Shown: positions 38,935 through 48,250, numbered from the stretch's first letter. The stretch is 64,000 nt of DNA from Symbiodinium natans (GCA_905221605.1 CAJNDS010002091.1:336001-400000); one strand, 5' to 3'. Notes: generated from the letters alone by a model not told the origin. Numbers and translations: made by a program.

Positions 38935-39056
38935 CTGAAGTATAAGGGCCCTTAATTTGGGTCCCCTGTGACATAGGCCTTATATACACTATACATAGTA
39001 CGAGCCCATACTTCGGATCCCTTTAGATCCCTTTAAACAAGCGTAAGGGACCTTAG
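38935..39056. repeat. palindromic element, family V
   Basis: GAAGTATAAGGGCCCTTAAT and CCCATACTTCGGATCCCTTT with AAGGGACCTT at the right edge; eroded arms. Confidence 0.5.
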
Positions 39057-39172
39057 ATACAAGCTAGAGCTCAAGAAGCTTTAGGCACAAGAGTCCCAGG
39101 TCAACTCCACGTCAACCAAAATTCGCGCCACGAAATCCGAGCTAGTCTTTTAGAGGACTTTAGCCGGGAACT

Positions 39173-39272
39173 TGCCATGTTCCCCTTACACTAGCAGTCC
39201 TCGATAGTGACTATAATAGGGGGTACTATATTCCCGATTACAGACTGTTAGTATCAGGGGGGGAACATCCCA
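39173..39272. repeat. palindromic element, family X
   Basis: CCATGTTCCCCTTACACTAG left; CTGTTAGTATCAGGGGGGGA then ACATCCCA right. Confidence 0.78.
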
Positions 39273-39454
39273 ACCAAACCCCCTAAACCCCTAAACCAGA
39301 AATCTAAACCCGAAACCATTAGCCCTATAGCCTAAATCTGCAAATCCTAACCCCTGAGCCCCTAAACCCCTGAAACCCTAGCCCTAAACCCTCAACCCCT
39401 AAACCCTAAACCCTAAATCCTAAACCGTAAACCCCTAAACCCCTGAATCCCAAA

Positions 39455-39511
39455 CGCCCCCAAGGCGCCGATGGCTCGGAAGGCCAGGTGACATGGCTTC
39501 AGGGCCTTGAC
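39455..39511 (-). CDS. candidate exon, end of a DGE..KALKP domain
   Basis: The minus strand reads VKALKPCHLAFRAIGALG with acceptor AGCCAG. Spliced to the 40523-40587 exon in phase 0 it gives ..KLSDGE-VKALKPCHLAF, the expected order of a small beta-barrel domain seen in many protist proteins (RFDxxTGRWEVxLxDG..KxLKPxNL). Confidence 0.65.
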
Positions 39512-39847
39512 CTGGCTTAGGCTTTTAGGGTTTAGGGTTTAGGGTTTAGGTTTAGGGTTTGGGGTTTGGGGTTTAGGGTTTGAAGGTTTGAGGGTTTGAG
39601 GGTGAAGGGATTTTAGGATTTAGGCGTAAAGCTTGCCTAAAGCTTTCACAGCCTGACACTTCGGCAACTGGTTTTGATTCTGGTTATGCCCCAACCCTTA
39701 CTGCCGGGTTTGGAGTTTAGGGCCCTTTCAGCACGAAGCACCAACGGCATCATTTTTTCATGATTTTTTGCCCAAATTTCCTGAGGAACCTAACGAAGGT
39801 AAGAAATAGTTGCAGGGTTTAGGGTTTAGGGTTTAGGGTTTAGGGTG

Positions 39848-39964
39848 TTGTCTAAGGGTAGTTTGAAAGGCGACCCCCGTGTATACCCCTCGTAATATAC
39901 CCTATACAACCCAAGGGCCCATGTCCTCAGAACTCTTAAAAGGATGTAAGGGACCATGTAACCT
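39848..39964. repeat. partial palindromic element, family V
   Basis: The right half (AGGGCCCATGTCCTCAGAAC.. AAGGGACCATGTAACC) is intact; the left arm is eroded after a TTTAGGG tract. Lies inside the intron joining the two halves of the WEVKLSDGE domain. Confidence 0.6.
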
Positions 39965-40336
39965 TAAACCCTAAACCCTAAACCCTAAGCCCCCAAAAAA
40001 ACACCTAAACCCTAAACCGTTTCAAGCGTAACCACCCTCAGATGTTGACTGGCGCCGCCGGGCTTGGTGAAGTTGGGGACACTATTAGCCCAAAAGCATC
40101 AGCCCAAACATCCCTAAGGACGCTACGGCCTTGCCTAAACCCTAATTAAGCCCTAAGCCCTAAAGCCCTGAACCCTGAACCCTAAACCCTAAACCCCAAA
40201 CCCTAAACCCTAAACCCTGAAAAACCCCTAAACCCTCAAACCCTCCAAAGCACGGAAACCTGAAACCCTATGCCCTGAACCCTACACCTTCAAACCTGAA
40301 CCCCCCCCCCCTCAAACCCCACGTAGGCGTTAGGGT

Positions 40337-40500
40337 GAGTGTAGGGTTTAGGGTTAAGGTTTAGGGATGTTTAGGGTTTAGGGTTGGGGTTTAGGGTTTA
40401 GGGTTAGGGTTTAGAGTTTAGGTTTAGGGTTTAGGGTTTAGGGTTTAGGGTTTAGGGTATAGGGTATAGGGTGCAGGGTATAGGGTTTAGGGTTTAGGGT
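40337..40500. repeat. TTTAGGG tract with TATAGGG units
   Basis: About 160 bp, mixed; variants TTTAGGGTATAGGG at the right end. Confidence 0.88.
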
Positions 40501-40522
40501 AACTTGGAAATCGAGACCCGGC

Positions 40523-40587
40523 CTCGCCATCAGAAAGTTTGACCTCCCAGCGGCCCGTCTCGTCGTCGAAGCGAAAGAGCCTTGTGG
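40523..40587 (-). CDS. candidate exon, start of a GRWEVKLSDGE domain
   Basis: The minus strand reads RLFRFDDETGRWEVKLSDGE followed by GCCGGG, a GC donor. Acceptor AGCAG. Joins in frame to 39511-39455 across a 1-kb intron made of telomeric tracts and a V element. Confidence 0.68.
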
Positions 40588-40617
40588 CTGCTGTGCTTTA
40601 GGGCATAGAATGGTTTG

Positions 40618-40735
40618 GGTTTTAGGGTTTAGGGTTTAGGGTTTGGGGTTTGGGGTTTGGGGTTTAGGGTTTGGGGTTTGGGGTTTGGGGTTTGGGAATT
40701 GGGGTTTGGGGTTTGGGGTTTGGGGTTTGGGGGGT
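40618..40735. repeat. variant telomeric tract, TTTGGGG
   Basis: About 15 units, most of them TTTGGGG, some TTTAGGG. Confidence 0.92.
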
Positions 40736-40914
40736 TCAAGGTCTATGAGGCATTTGAAGGTGTAGAACCCTAAACCCTAAACCCTAAGCCCTAAACCCTG
40801 CGGGTTGCCACATGCCCTGCGTAATGGGCCTATGGCCTTGTTTGGGGAATTCGGGCCCTTATCCACGCGCCTCCCCCCCGCCCGACCTCCCCCCCCCCCC
40901 GCTCCCCCACTCCC

Positions 40915-41025
40915 TTGCGCTTGTTATGATTGAAAGCTTCAGGGCTTTACACTCAAAACCATTCCCTTTCGACCTTGTGTTCATGAGATCTTTCATGAAG
41001 CCTGCACTGCGGAGACTACTCTGGA
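40915..41025 (-). CDS. candidate exon, unknown protein
   Basis: The minus strand reads GFMKDLMNTRSKGNGFECKA then LKLSIITSARE. The plus-strand ORF over the same bases is the competing reading. Confidence 0.42.
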
Positions 41026-41784
41026 GCATGTACCACTAAACTCAGAACCTGCTGAAAAAGAAAAAACATGTCAATACATGCGATCGGAACCAGTGAACGC
41101 ACGACCGTTTTCAAAATTCGAACCTCCTTCAAAAACTCTATTCACCACCCTAAACCCTAAACCCTAAACCCTAAACCCTAAACCCTAAACCCAAAATTTG
41201 AATCTTCAAAAGCTCAAGACTCGAAAGCTTTGAATCTAGCCAATCTAGCCGTGTTGCGAGCACATCATGCCGTTGAGCTCCGTCGTCTGGAGAGGCAGCG
41301 TTCGGTTTAGGGTTTGGGGTTTGGGGTTTAGGGTTTAGGGTTTCGGGTTTAGGGTTTAGGGGTTAAGGTTTAGGGTTTAGGGTTTAGGGTTTAGGGATGA
41401 GGGTTTAGTTTAGCTTAACTAGGGTGTTCGGGATGACGAAGCTTGGTCACACTCAGCGATCATGGTTGATGCTGGGCAAACCCTACTTCTTCAGCGCACG
41501 AAAAACACAATGAAGGTACGCCTACGGTAAATCCTAATCCGCACAACAGGGGGTTGGAAGAATCCTGCACCCAGGACATACGGCTTGTTGCAGCCCGTAA
41601 GTATCCCACATGATTGCCAAGTCGCTTTTGGGAGCTGAGGCGGAGATTCGTCTGAAGCTTGAACGTGGTGAAGCCTCCTAGTCCGAAATTCGCCTTCTCA
41701 GGAATGTGTCGATGTGTTAATCTTTCCCTCAACTCTAAACCCCAAACCCTAAACCCTAGACCCTGCACCCTAAACCCTACACCC

Positions 41785-41856
41785 CAGCCATTCGGTCCGA
41801 CACCTTGAGCAACCCAAAGACTACAAGACCTTCGGCAGCCGCAACGTCCAGAAACC
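41785..41856 (-). CDS. candidate exon abutting a family U element
   Basis: The minus strand reads FLDVAAAEGLVVFGLLKVSD then RMAG. The acceptor lies at the end of the family U element (CTCCTTGTAG then GTAG), so the preceding intron ends at the element terminus. Confidence 0.57.
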
Positions 41857-41860
41857 CTAC

Positions 41861-41986
41861 CTACAAGGAGGGGCCCCGTTACTGTACTACCTGTAGTTAA
41901 GGGACTTATAACCTAATTTCGGATCCTTATAACCCAATTTAGGGCTCTTATAACTCTACTTCTCACTAGGGGGCCCCTCCTTGTAG
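41861..41986. repeat. palindromic element, family U
   Basis: CTACAAGGAGGGGCCCCGTT left; AGGGGGCCCCTCCTTGTAG right. Its core runs opposite to the copies at 48045 and 50915. Confidence 0.85.
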
Positions 41987-41996
41987 ACTAAGTCTT

Positions 41997-42107
41997 ACTT
42001 GGAGAGTCGGGGCACTTAGTAAGTGGTTTTAAGTACCTTTCTTGGGCTTATAAGTAAGTATAAGTACACTTACCTCACTTACCAAGTCCCCTGATCCGTA
42101 AAGTAGG
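41997..42107. repeat. palindromic element, family T
   Basis: TCGGGGCACTTAGTAAGTGG left; CACTTACCAAGTCCCCTGAT right; begins about 10 bp after the U element. Confidence 0.75.
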
Positions 42108-42121
42108 GTAGTGCAGGGTAC

Positions 42122-42260
42122 GCAGTTACATTGACATGGTCCCTTCATCTGGGCCCTTAAATGGGGGAGCCCTTATAGACCCCCATTATACCCTACAAAA
42201 CCCAAGGGCCCATACTCCGGAACCCCTTAAAGAAGGTAAGGGACCATATCAAGGAAACTG
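42122..42260. repeat. palindromic element, family V
   Basis: GACATGGTCCCTTCATCTGG left; AAGGTAAGGGACCATATC right. Third element in a row (U, T, V). Confidence 0.78.
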
Positions 42261-42308
42261 CTTCTAAAGCGTTGTTGTTAGGTTAAAGGAAAGTTTAAAA
42301 GGAGTGAA

Positions 42309-42400
42309 CCAGTAAGCCCTTACTGAACCTAGGGGACCAAATGAACCCTAAAATTAGGGTCATATACGCTAGATTACTATAACAGTGAAGGACCCTAAAC
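42309..42400. repeat. family W element truncated by a CCCTAAA tract
   Basis: The left arm GGGGACCAAATGAACCCTAA is intact; after about 85 bp the element dissolves into CCCTAAA units. Confidence 0.68.
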
Positions 42401-42507
42401 CCTAAACCCTAAACCCCAAACCCTAAACCCTAAACCCTAAACCCTAAACCCGAAGCCCTAAACCCTAAACCCTAAACCCTAAACCCTAAACCCTAAACCC
42501 TAAACCG
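42394..42507. repeat. CCCTAAA tract
   Basis: Fifteen or so units; continues a truncated family W element. Confidence 0.93.
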
Positions 42508-42577
42508 GCACCTTCAGGCCCTCGATGACAACGTGGTCGCCACGGGCAAGTTCCTGAGCAAGCGCGAGCGCGTTTGG
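42504..42577 (-). CDS. candidate exon, unknown protein
   Basis: The minus strand reads NALALAQELARGDHVVIEGL then KVP. The plus strand is also open (LQALDDNVVATGKFLSKRER). The minus reading is preferred from context. Confidence 0.5.
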
Positions 42578-42949
42578 GTGTGTTGGGTTTAGGGTTCAGA
42601 GTTCAGGGTTCAGGGTTTAGGGTTTAGCGTTTAGGGTTTAGGGCTTGGGGGGCCAGGATTTAGGTTTTAGTACCCTAAATCCTTACGTCTAGACGAGGGT
42701 CTAGGAAGGTGTCGGAGTTCGGTGCTTTCGGCCACAGAAAAACCACTTCTTATGCGGAAACAATTAATTCGGGGCAGAATTTCAAACCTTCACCCAAAAC
42801 CACCAGGTTCAGGGTACTTAATAACCCCATTATATAGGGTTTCAGGTTTAGGATTAGGGAGAACTGCAGGATAAACATAAATTGTATGTGGTGTCATTCT
42901 GAATTTACAATGTCGCTTGTGCAAACAGCTGACAAGCCGAATTTAAGTA

Positions 42950-43260
42950 TGGCTCTTAAGCAGGACACAAAGTTCCCGGGAAGCTCCCCCAAAAAGCCCC
43001 AAAAGGGCCCCAAACCCAGAAAAAGCACCAGGAGCCGCCCCCCCCTCCCAGGCCCCCCGTCCCAAAAGAGTCCCAAAAGAGAGCACAACAGAAAACTCGC
43101 TCAAAACGACAAAGCCCGCCCGAAACTCCGGACGCGAACCTTGAAAAGGCAAAAAACAAAACTCGCCCAAAACTTTCTTTCCCCCAAAACGGCCCAAAAC
43201 CCTCCCGACGCTTTCGCCCAAAACTTTCGCGCAAAACCCCGCGCACAAACCCTATCGAAT
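42950..43260. other. low-complexity CCCAAAA-rich island
   Basis: About 310 bp of degenerate CCCAAAA/GCCCAAAAC units with open frames on both strands (plus: KPQKGPKPRKSTRSRPPLPG). The open frames are probably a by-product of composition. Confidence 0.6.
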
Positions 43261-43498
43261 TTCTATAAACCGTAAACCCTGTATAAGCGATCCCACCCCA
43301 CACCTAGGGTGTGTCTGGAGGGGGAGGGGGAGGGGCTTTGACCTTGAAGCCTCAACCCTCAGAACCGCACAAACCCGAAGACCTCACTCGGGGCCTAAAC
43401 CCTAGCCGTGAACCCAAAACCCCAAAAACCCTTAAACCCTGACTTTAAACCCTAAACCCTAAACCCTAAACCCTAAACCCTACGGGGAGGAACGAGTT

Positions 43499-43575
43499 GG
43501 GAAACCCGAGCCCTTGCAGGGACTGAGCCCATGGCGACCTGCGGGTCGGGTAACGTATCCGGCGCCGGAGTCTGG
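43499..43575 (-). CDS. candidate exon, proline-rich
   Basis: The minus strand reads QTPAPDTLPDPQVAMGSVPA then RA. Flanked by CCCTAAA on one side and TTTAGGG on the other. Confidence 0.45.
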
Positions 43576-43593
43576 GGATGGCATTGGGGGGGT

Positions 43594-43917
43594 GGAAGGT
43601 TTGGGGTTTAGGGTTAGGGTTTAGGGTTTAGGGTTTAGGGTTTAGGGTTTAGGGTTTGGGGTTTGGGGTTTGGGGTTTAGGGTTTAGGGTTTAGGGTTTA
43701 GGGTTTAGGGTGTTAAACTGTCTTGTATGCATGGTTGACAGTCTTGCGGCAGCGGTGACTGAAGTGCTGGTCGCTGTCAGAGTGTGCTGGTATCGTCTTT
43801 GAAGTTCCCGCCCGCGCGCCCAGAGGAATAGGAGACACGACCCGGGTTTAGGGTTTAGGGTTTAGGGTTTAGGGTTTAGGGTTTAGGGTTTAGGGTTTAG
43901 GGTTTAGGGTTTAGGGA
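43594..43917. repeat. two TTTAGGG tracts around a small island
   Basis: Tracts at about 43594-43712 (with TTTGGGG units) and 43845-43917. The island between reads GARAGTSKTIPAHSDSDQHF on the minus strand, a possible exon. Confidence 0.88.
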
Positions 43918-43994
43918 AGACTTCAGAAACTGGCCCTGCACATCTGAGTAGGATTATGCTTGTGGCGTCTTGCGGGCATCCGATTAAAAATGCT

Positions 43995-44670
43995 TGTGCC
44001 CACGTCGTTTACTTTACGGTTTAGGGTTTACGGTTTAGGGTGTAAGGTTTAGGGTGTATACGACTTCGGAGGTTAGGGTTTAGGGCGTATAAGGTTTAGG
44101 AGTTGGGACGGAGTCTAGGGACGGTTTAGAGTGTAAGGTTTAGGAGTTGATGGTTTAGGGTTTTTGGGGCTTCTTCTGGTGCAAGGTTTAGGACTTTAGG
44201 ATTTAGGGTTCAGGGTGTAAGCTTCAGGAGTTTAGGGTTTAGAGGTTCAGGGGTTTATGGTTTAGGGTTTCAGGGCTTTTGGGTTTCAGGTTACTCGGGG
44301 TTGAGGAGTTTATGGTTTAGGGCTTTAGGGGTTCGGGTTTCAGGGTTTGTGGTTTTAGGGTATTAGGGGGCTTCGGGTGCGTTGAAGTCACTTGCTTAGG
44401 GTTCATGGGCTTGTGAGGCTTATGGGGTCCAATATTTTTGTGGTAGGGTTTGTAAGGGCTTGAATAATGAGAGTTTTTTCTAGAGGGCTCGGGCTGGGGT
44501 TAAAGATTTACCAAAAATCTCATGGGCTAGGTCCTGTTCGGAGTCCAGCCAAAGCCCTTTCTAGGCATCTGGCATGAGGGGCGGGGGGGTGGCGGAAGAG
44601 CTTTCGCCTGTTTAGGGTTTAGGGCTTAGGGCTTGGGGAGTTTGGGGTTTAGGGTTTAGGGTTTAATCCT
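43995..44670. other. degenerate G-rich telomeric text, no gene
   Basis: About 650 bp of diverged TTTAGGG-derived sequence. Nothing protein-like apart from a short KGFGWTPNRT on the minus strand near 44550. Confidence 0.7.
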
Positions 44671-44673
44671 CCA

Positions 44674-44730
44674 TCTTGCAGAACCATGTTCCATCCTCAG
44701 AAGCCTTGTATGACGAGATCTTAGGACATC
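44674..44730 (-). CDS. candidate microexon
   Basis: The minus strand reads ISSYKASEDGTWFCKME with an upstream CCTAAG acceptor. Confidence 0.42.
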
Positions 44731-45083
44731 TCTGTTTCACAGGTGCGCACTTCGGACGACATAGGAAGCCCTGAAGGTCCCAAGGGTTTAGGGTTTAGGG
44801 TTTGGGGTTTGGGGTTTGGGGTTTGGGGTTTGGGGTTTAGGGTTTAGGGTTCAGAGTGTAGGGTTTAGGATTTAGGGTTTAGGGCGAAAGCCCTCTGCCA
44901 AACCCGAAACCCGAAATCCTAAGCCGAAAGCCTTAGACGCTGAAAGTTCAACCCCCTGAACCCCCAAAATCCTGCTCAAGCATGAACCCTACAGTCTACA
45001 CCCTGAACCCTCGAAACCCTAAACCCTGTAGGCCCTAAACCCTAAACCCTAAACCCTAAACCCTAAACCCTAAACCCTAAACG

Positions 45084-45153
45084 CTTATCCTCCTTGAGGA
45101 GCACGCGTCTGAGGCAGTCTTGGACTCGCCATCCTCCACTTGATGGTGTTCAC
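45084..45153 (-). CDS. candidate exon, unknown protein
   Basis: The minus strand reads EHHQVEDGESKTASDACSSR then RIS. Acceptor CTGTGAG. Serine-rich, possibly disordered. Confidence 0.5.
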
Positions 45154-45240
45154 TCACAGCTTGGGAGAGTATATACTGATTGAGGGGTTTGGGGTTTGGG
45201 GTTTAGGGTTTAAAGGGATTAGGGTTTATGTAGGGTTTAG

Positions 45241-45303
45241 GGCTTCGGGGTCGCAATCATGTAGCCATGATGCGAAACAAATCCAGCCTCAGGACCATCA
45301 ACT
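45241..45303 (-). CDS. candidate exon, unknown protein
   Basis: The minus strand reads QVDGPEAGFVSHHGYMIATP. Family not recognised. Confidence 0.45.
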
Positions 45304-45406
45304 TGGTTAGGGTTCATAGAATCCTCCAGGGGCTTTCACGTTTGGTGTTCGGGGTTTGGAGGGCACAGGATTAAAGTCATAGGAATTCATAGGACCTAGG
45401 AGCCTT

Positions 45407-45589
45407 TCATCGCTCCAATCGCCTCTGGCATGCAATGTCTCGAAGCTCTCGCAAGTCAAGAAGAACCAGGCCCTCACAGAGGCCGGGTTGCCGCCGGTGT
45501 ACTGCCACCGAGGATATTTCCTCGTCACCAGGTGACGACGCTTTCCTGACCGCCACGAAGAACTCCAGGACAGTTTGCGAAGCTGACAT
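45407..45589 (-). CDS. candidate exon, unknown protein
   Basis: A minus frame including SASQTVLEFFVAVRKASSPG and DEEISSVAVHRRQPGLCEGL, ending LRDIACQRRLER and TGA. Two other frames are also open over the same bases; this one looks most protein-like. Confidence 0.42.
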   Translation of the reverse strand: MSASQTVLEFFVAVRKASSPGDEEISSVAVHRRQPGLCEGLVLLDLRELRDIACQRRLER

Positions 45590-45835
45590 CTCAGATCAAA
45601 GCAGAGAGAGGTCGAGTGAGGGTGAGCACAGATACAAGACAAAATCTGATGAAAGGCGCTCGCCTCCCCTCTTTACTATCCCCCCAAGGTTTCCCCCCCA
45701 TAATGAAGGCCATCTAAGCCTAACTAAGGTTATTGAAGGGGGGAAACCTAGGGGGGAGTATTGAGGGAGGTAGTAGCCCTAAACCCTAAACCCTAAACCC
45801 TAAACCCTAAATCCGAAAATGCAAGGGTAGTAGGG

Positions 45836-45919
45836 GAAGCCCATGGCTGATGGCCGGCTTCTGCTCCAAGTTCCATCCAAGGCCACTTCCATCGCAGCAG
45901 TCACGCCAGCGTCGTGTGA
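45836..45919 (-). CDS. candidate exon, unknown protein
   Basis: The minus strand reads SHDAGVTAAMEVALDGTWSR then SRPSAMGFPY. Family not recognised. Confidence 0.52.
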
Positions 45920-46077
45920 TTTAGGGTTTAGGGTTTAGGGTTTAGGGTTTAGGGTTTAGGGCTTATGGTTTAGGGTTTAGGGATTTCCAGTAAACCCTGA
46001 CAAAGCACTTTTGGGGTTTAATTTCGGTTTGGGGACACCACCCGAACACCCAAACTAGACAAAGTCATGAAGATACT

Positions 46078-46178
46078 TTGGGATGCTCCCCCTTATACAA
46101 ACAGTCCTTGGTAGGGATTATAGTACCCCCCATCAGAATTCCTTGTTAAGGACTGTTAGTATAAGGGGAACGTCCAAG
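46078..46178. repeat. palindromic element, family X
   Basis: TTTGGGATGCTCCCCCTTAT left; TGTTAGTATAAGGGGAACGT right, with no telomeric repeat next to it: a clean solo insertion. Confidence 0.82.
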
Positions 46179-46330
46179 AAAAATTCGAGAAAGGCCATCA
46201 GCATGGATTCTAGAGGTCTAGGAAAGCCAAAAACCCCCTATTGTAGCCTACAGAAGAGGGAGGTGTACATGCCCAGATAGGTGCTGAGAGTTTAGGGTTT
46301 GGGGGCTGATCTCGCCTCGAATACCCTCAA

Positions 46331-46408
46331 GCCAAAACACAACCCGCCTTCGCAGGTTCTGCGGGCGTTGTGGTCGCCGTAGGCTCCTTCTCAACACAAC
46401 TGAGAGAG
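46331..46408 (-). CDS. candidate exon, Pro/Ala/Thr-rich
   Basis: The minus strand reads VEKEPTATTTPAEPAKAGCV. Looks like a linker. Family not recognised. Confidence 0.42.
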
Positions 46409-46877
46409 GACTGAAGAGTGTAGAGTGTGGTGTTAGGGCAGGCTTGAGTAGGGTTTAGGAAGGCTCACCCCCCGCCCCACCCCTCACCTCCCCATCCCGC
46501 CCCCAGCCTACGAGTAATTGTCCTCCATTCAAGCCTCATATGGCCCTAGGAGCAGGAGTGCTTGACATCAAAAGAACAGTTGAAGGCTCAAGGGCTTCTT
46601 GCTGTGGGCATGGAGCTGACATGATCAGCAAGAGTTCGAATTAGAGCCTTTCTTGGCAGTCGATTTTGTCCTGCTTTCTGGAGCACGGGTCGTTCTTGAC
46701 ATCTTCACGTCATAAAGGCGTAGGAACCTCCATGTTGACCACAGGCTCCGCTTAGCGTCCCAATTGCGCAGGCACCGAAGCACGCTTGAGCGAAGTCTTC
46801 TCCGAGCTAAAGTGGTGAGAAAAGGAATCGGCAAAACGGGACCGCCATTTCTTGGGCGCATGATTTTTTGCAAGAAA

Positions 46878-47462
46878 TTATTGGGAGTCTCTTTGCAGGC
46901 CATCTAACCAAGACATGTCCAGATCTGGCAGAAAGGATTCGAGCTGACTCAAGTCGTCTCCCGACTGCCATGGCATGTCTGACATGTCGCCGGACATGTC
47001 GGACATCTCACGAGTCCAATGCGAAATCACGGGCATCTGTGGGTGGCGTCGGAAGCGAGCAATGCCGCGTTCTTGGAATGGCAAAGTGGGCAACAAGTCG
47101 TGTGGAATGATGAGTTCCCATTCCGATTCAGTTTCCCGCACCAACGCCACTTGTCTGCGCTTTCCCAATGCTTCCAAAAGTGGCTCTTCTTCAAGTATTC
47201 CGAGCTTCTTCTTGACCATTGCTGCCTTTTGTTCACCACTCATACCTGCGTCATGCAATCGCTCATCCTCCAACACCACAATCTCAAGTTCCTCAAATGT
47301 GACAGCGACAAGTCTAGCCTCAGAGTGACCCTTCTCCCATCGATAGGGCACGGTGCCGAGCACGTGATCCCTCTGAAACTGAGTGTACAAACCTCTCCAG
47401 TCTTTGAGCTGCAGTGAGCCATCGCCATCAAGGTCGTCGTGAGCACTTGGAGGACTCCCTTC
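46878..47462 (-). CDS. terminal exon of an EF-hand protein
   Basis: The longest host exon in the window: about 194 codons then TAA. Near its start, DLDGDGSLQLKD is a 12-residue EF-hand loop (D at 1, 3, 5; D instead of E at 12), so calcium binding is likely. There follow a globular region (YTQFQRDHVLGTVPYRWEKG, LVAVTFEELEIVVLEDERLH), then an M/S/D-rich tail (SDMSGDMSDMPWQSGDDLSQ) ending LDGLQRDSQ. Otherwise not recognised. Its upstream boundary is the end of a family A element, and removal of that element joins it in frame to 47575-47728. Confidence 0.75.
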   Translation of the reverse strand, partial: EGSPPSAHDDLDGDGSLQLKDWRGLYTQFQRDHVLGTVPYRWEKGHSEARLVAVTFEELEIVVLEDERLHDAGMSGEQKAAMVKKKLGILEEEPLLEALGKRRQVALVRETESEWELIIPHDLLPTLPFQERGIARFRRHPQMPVISHWTREMSDMSGDMSDMPWQSGDDLSQLESFLPDLDMSWLDGLQRDSQ

Positions 47463-47574
47463 CTAGACCCGGGAGTAACCTAGGAACGAAAAGGACACCC
47501 TTTTTGGTCTTAAGGGGCTTATAAGGGAAACCCCAACCCTAAAGAAGGAAAAAAAGGCCTACTCCTGGTCTTAG
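47463..47574. mobile_element. introner-like element, family A, forming a whole intron (112 bp)
   Basis: Termini CTAGACCCGGGAGTAACCTA and GGCCTACTCCTGGTCTTAG; perfect 4-bp duplication CTTC at 47459-47462 and 47575-47578. On the minus strand, removal of the element and one copy turns ..TLASYNE and ..GSPPSAHDDLDGDG into one reading frame. No other intron sequence exists at this site, so the element is the intron. Confidence 0.9.
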
Positions 47575-47728
47575 CTTCATTGTAGGAAGCCAGGGTCGTA
47601 TCACCTGCCAACACCTTGTAGACTGCCACCCCCTTCACCACCATTGGCTTGGCAAGCGCAAGCTCGGCGCCAGCAAGCCCTTCGGCACTCATGTGGGGGT
47701 CTACGAACATAGCGTGTGCCTTTTTTGG
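47575..47728 (-). CDS. exon of the EF-hand gene, unknown domain
   Basis: The minus strand reads DPKKAHAMFVDPHMSAEGLA, GAELALAKPMVVKGVAVYKV and LAGDTTLASYNE. Acceptor TCATGAG. It continues into the EF-hand exon across the 112-bp element. Domain not recognised. Confidence 0.68.
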
Positions 47729-47849
47729 GTCCTCATGAGATGGGAACCCTATTATTTGGGGGGTCTAGTTTAGGGTACCCCTATGTTCGTAAACCCCCAT
47801 GTCCAAGCCGTGGAATGTCTACAGAAACTGCTCTTGAACACAAACATTC

Positions 47850-47930
47850 GTTGGGGACCACATGAACCCAAGAAGGGATTATGCTTCATATACCTCAAGA
47901 GGCATAAGATGAATAGTTGTATCGTGTAAA
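47850..47930. repeat. partial palindromic element, family W
   Basis: TTGGGGACCACATGAACCCA then CATATACCTCAAGAGGCATA; the right arm is lost at the boundary with the A2 element. Confidence 0.5.
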
Positions 47931-47932
47931 TA

Positions 47933-48047
47933 CTAGGCTGCCCAGTAACCTAGGCGTAAAAAGGGTGCCCTTTTTTTGCTTAAAGGGGTTTATAAGGGAA
48001 CCTAAACCCCCCCCCCAAAAAGGAATAAGGGTACTACTGGGCATCCT
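47933..48047. mobile_element. introner-like element, family A2
   Basis: CTAGGCTGCCCAGTAACCTA left; GGTACTACTGGGCATCCTA right. The core (AAAAAGGGTGCCCTTTTTTT, TTTATAAGGGAACC) is shared with family A but the termini differ. Its right end overlaps the start of a family U element by 3 bp. Confidence 0.78.
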
Positions 48048-48171
48048 ACAGGGTGGGGGCCCCTAGTTATAAGTAGAGTTATAAGGGCCCTAAATTGGGT
48101 TATAAGGACCCTAAGTTAGGTTATAAGCCCCTTAACTACAGTTAGTATAGTAAGGGGGCCCCACCCTGTAG
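48045..48171. repeat. palindromic element, family U
   Basis: CTACAGGGTGGGGGCCCCTA left; AAGGGGGCCCCACCCTGTAG right; core with four GTTATAAG units. Confidence 0.88.
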
Positions 48172-48188
48172 AACAAAAGGCGAGGTAC

Positions 48189-48250
48189 CTGGAAACACCT
48201 TCGAAGCGATTCAATGCTGTGTTTGGATCGTTTCCTTCGCTTGGTTCCCT
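48189..48250 (-). CDS. candidate exon with GTACCT donor
   Basis: The minus strand reads REPSEGNDPNTALNRFEGVS ending CCAG then GTACCT. Part of the EF-hand gene region; its phase does not fit the next exon directly, so an exon may be missing. Confidence 0.52.

Noticed and set aside
46625-46903. 92-codon minus ORF downstream of the EF-hand gene stop
   Set aside because: It overlaps the gene's 3' end in another frame and looks like a chance open frame in the 3' UTR (MACKETPNNFLQKIM); not called, though a frameshifted extension cannot be excluded.
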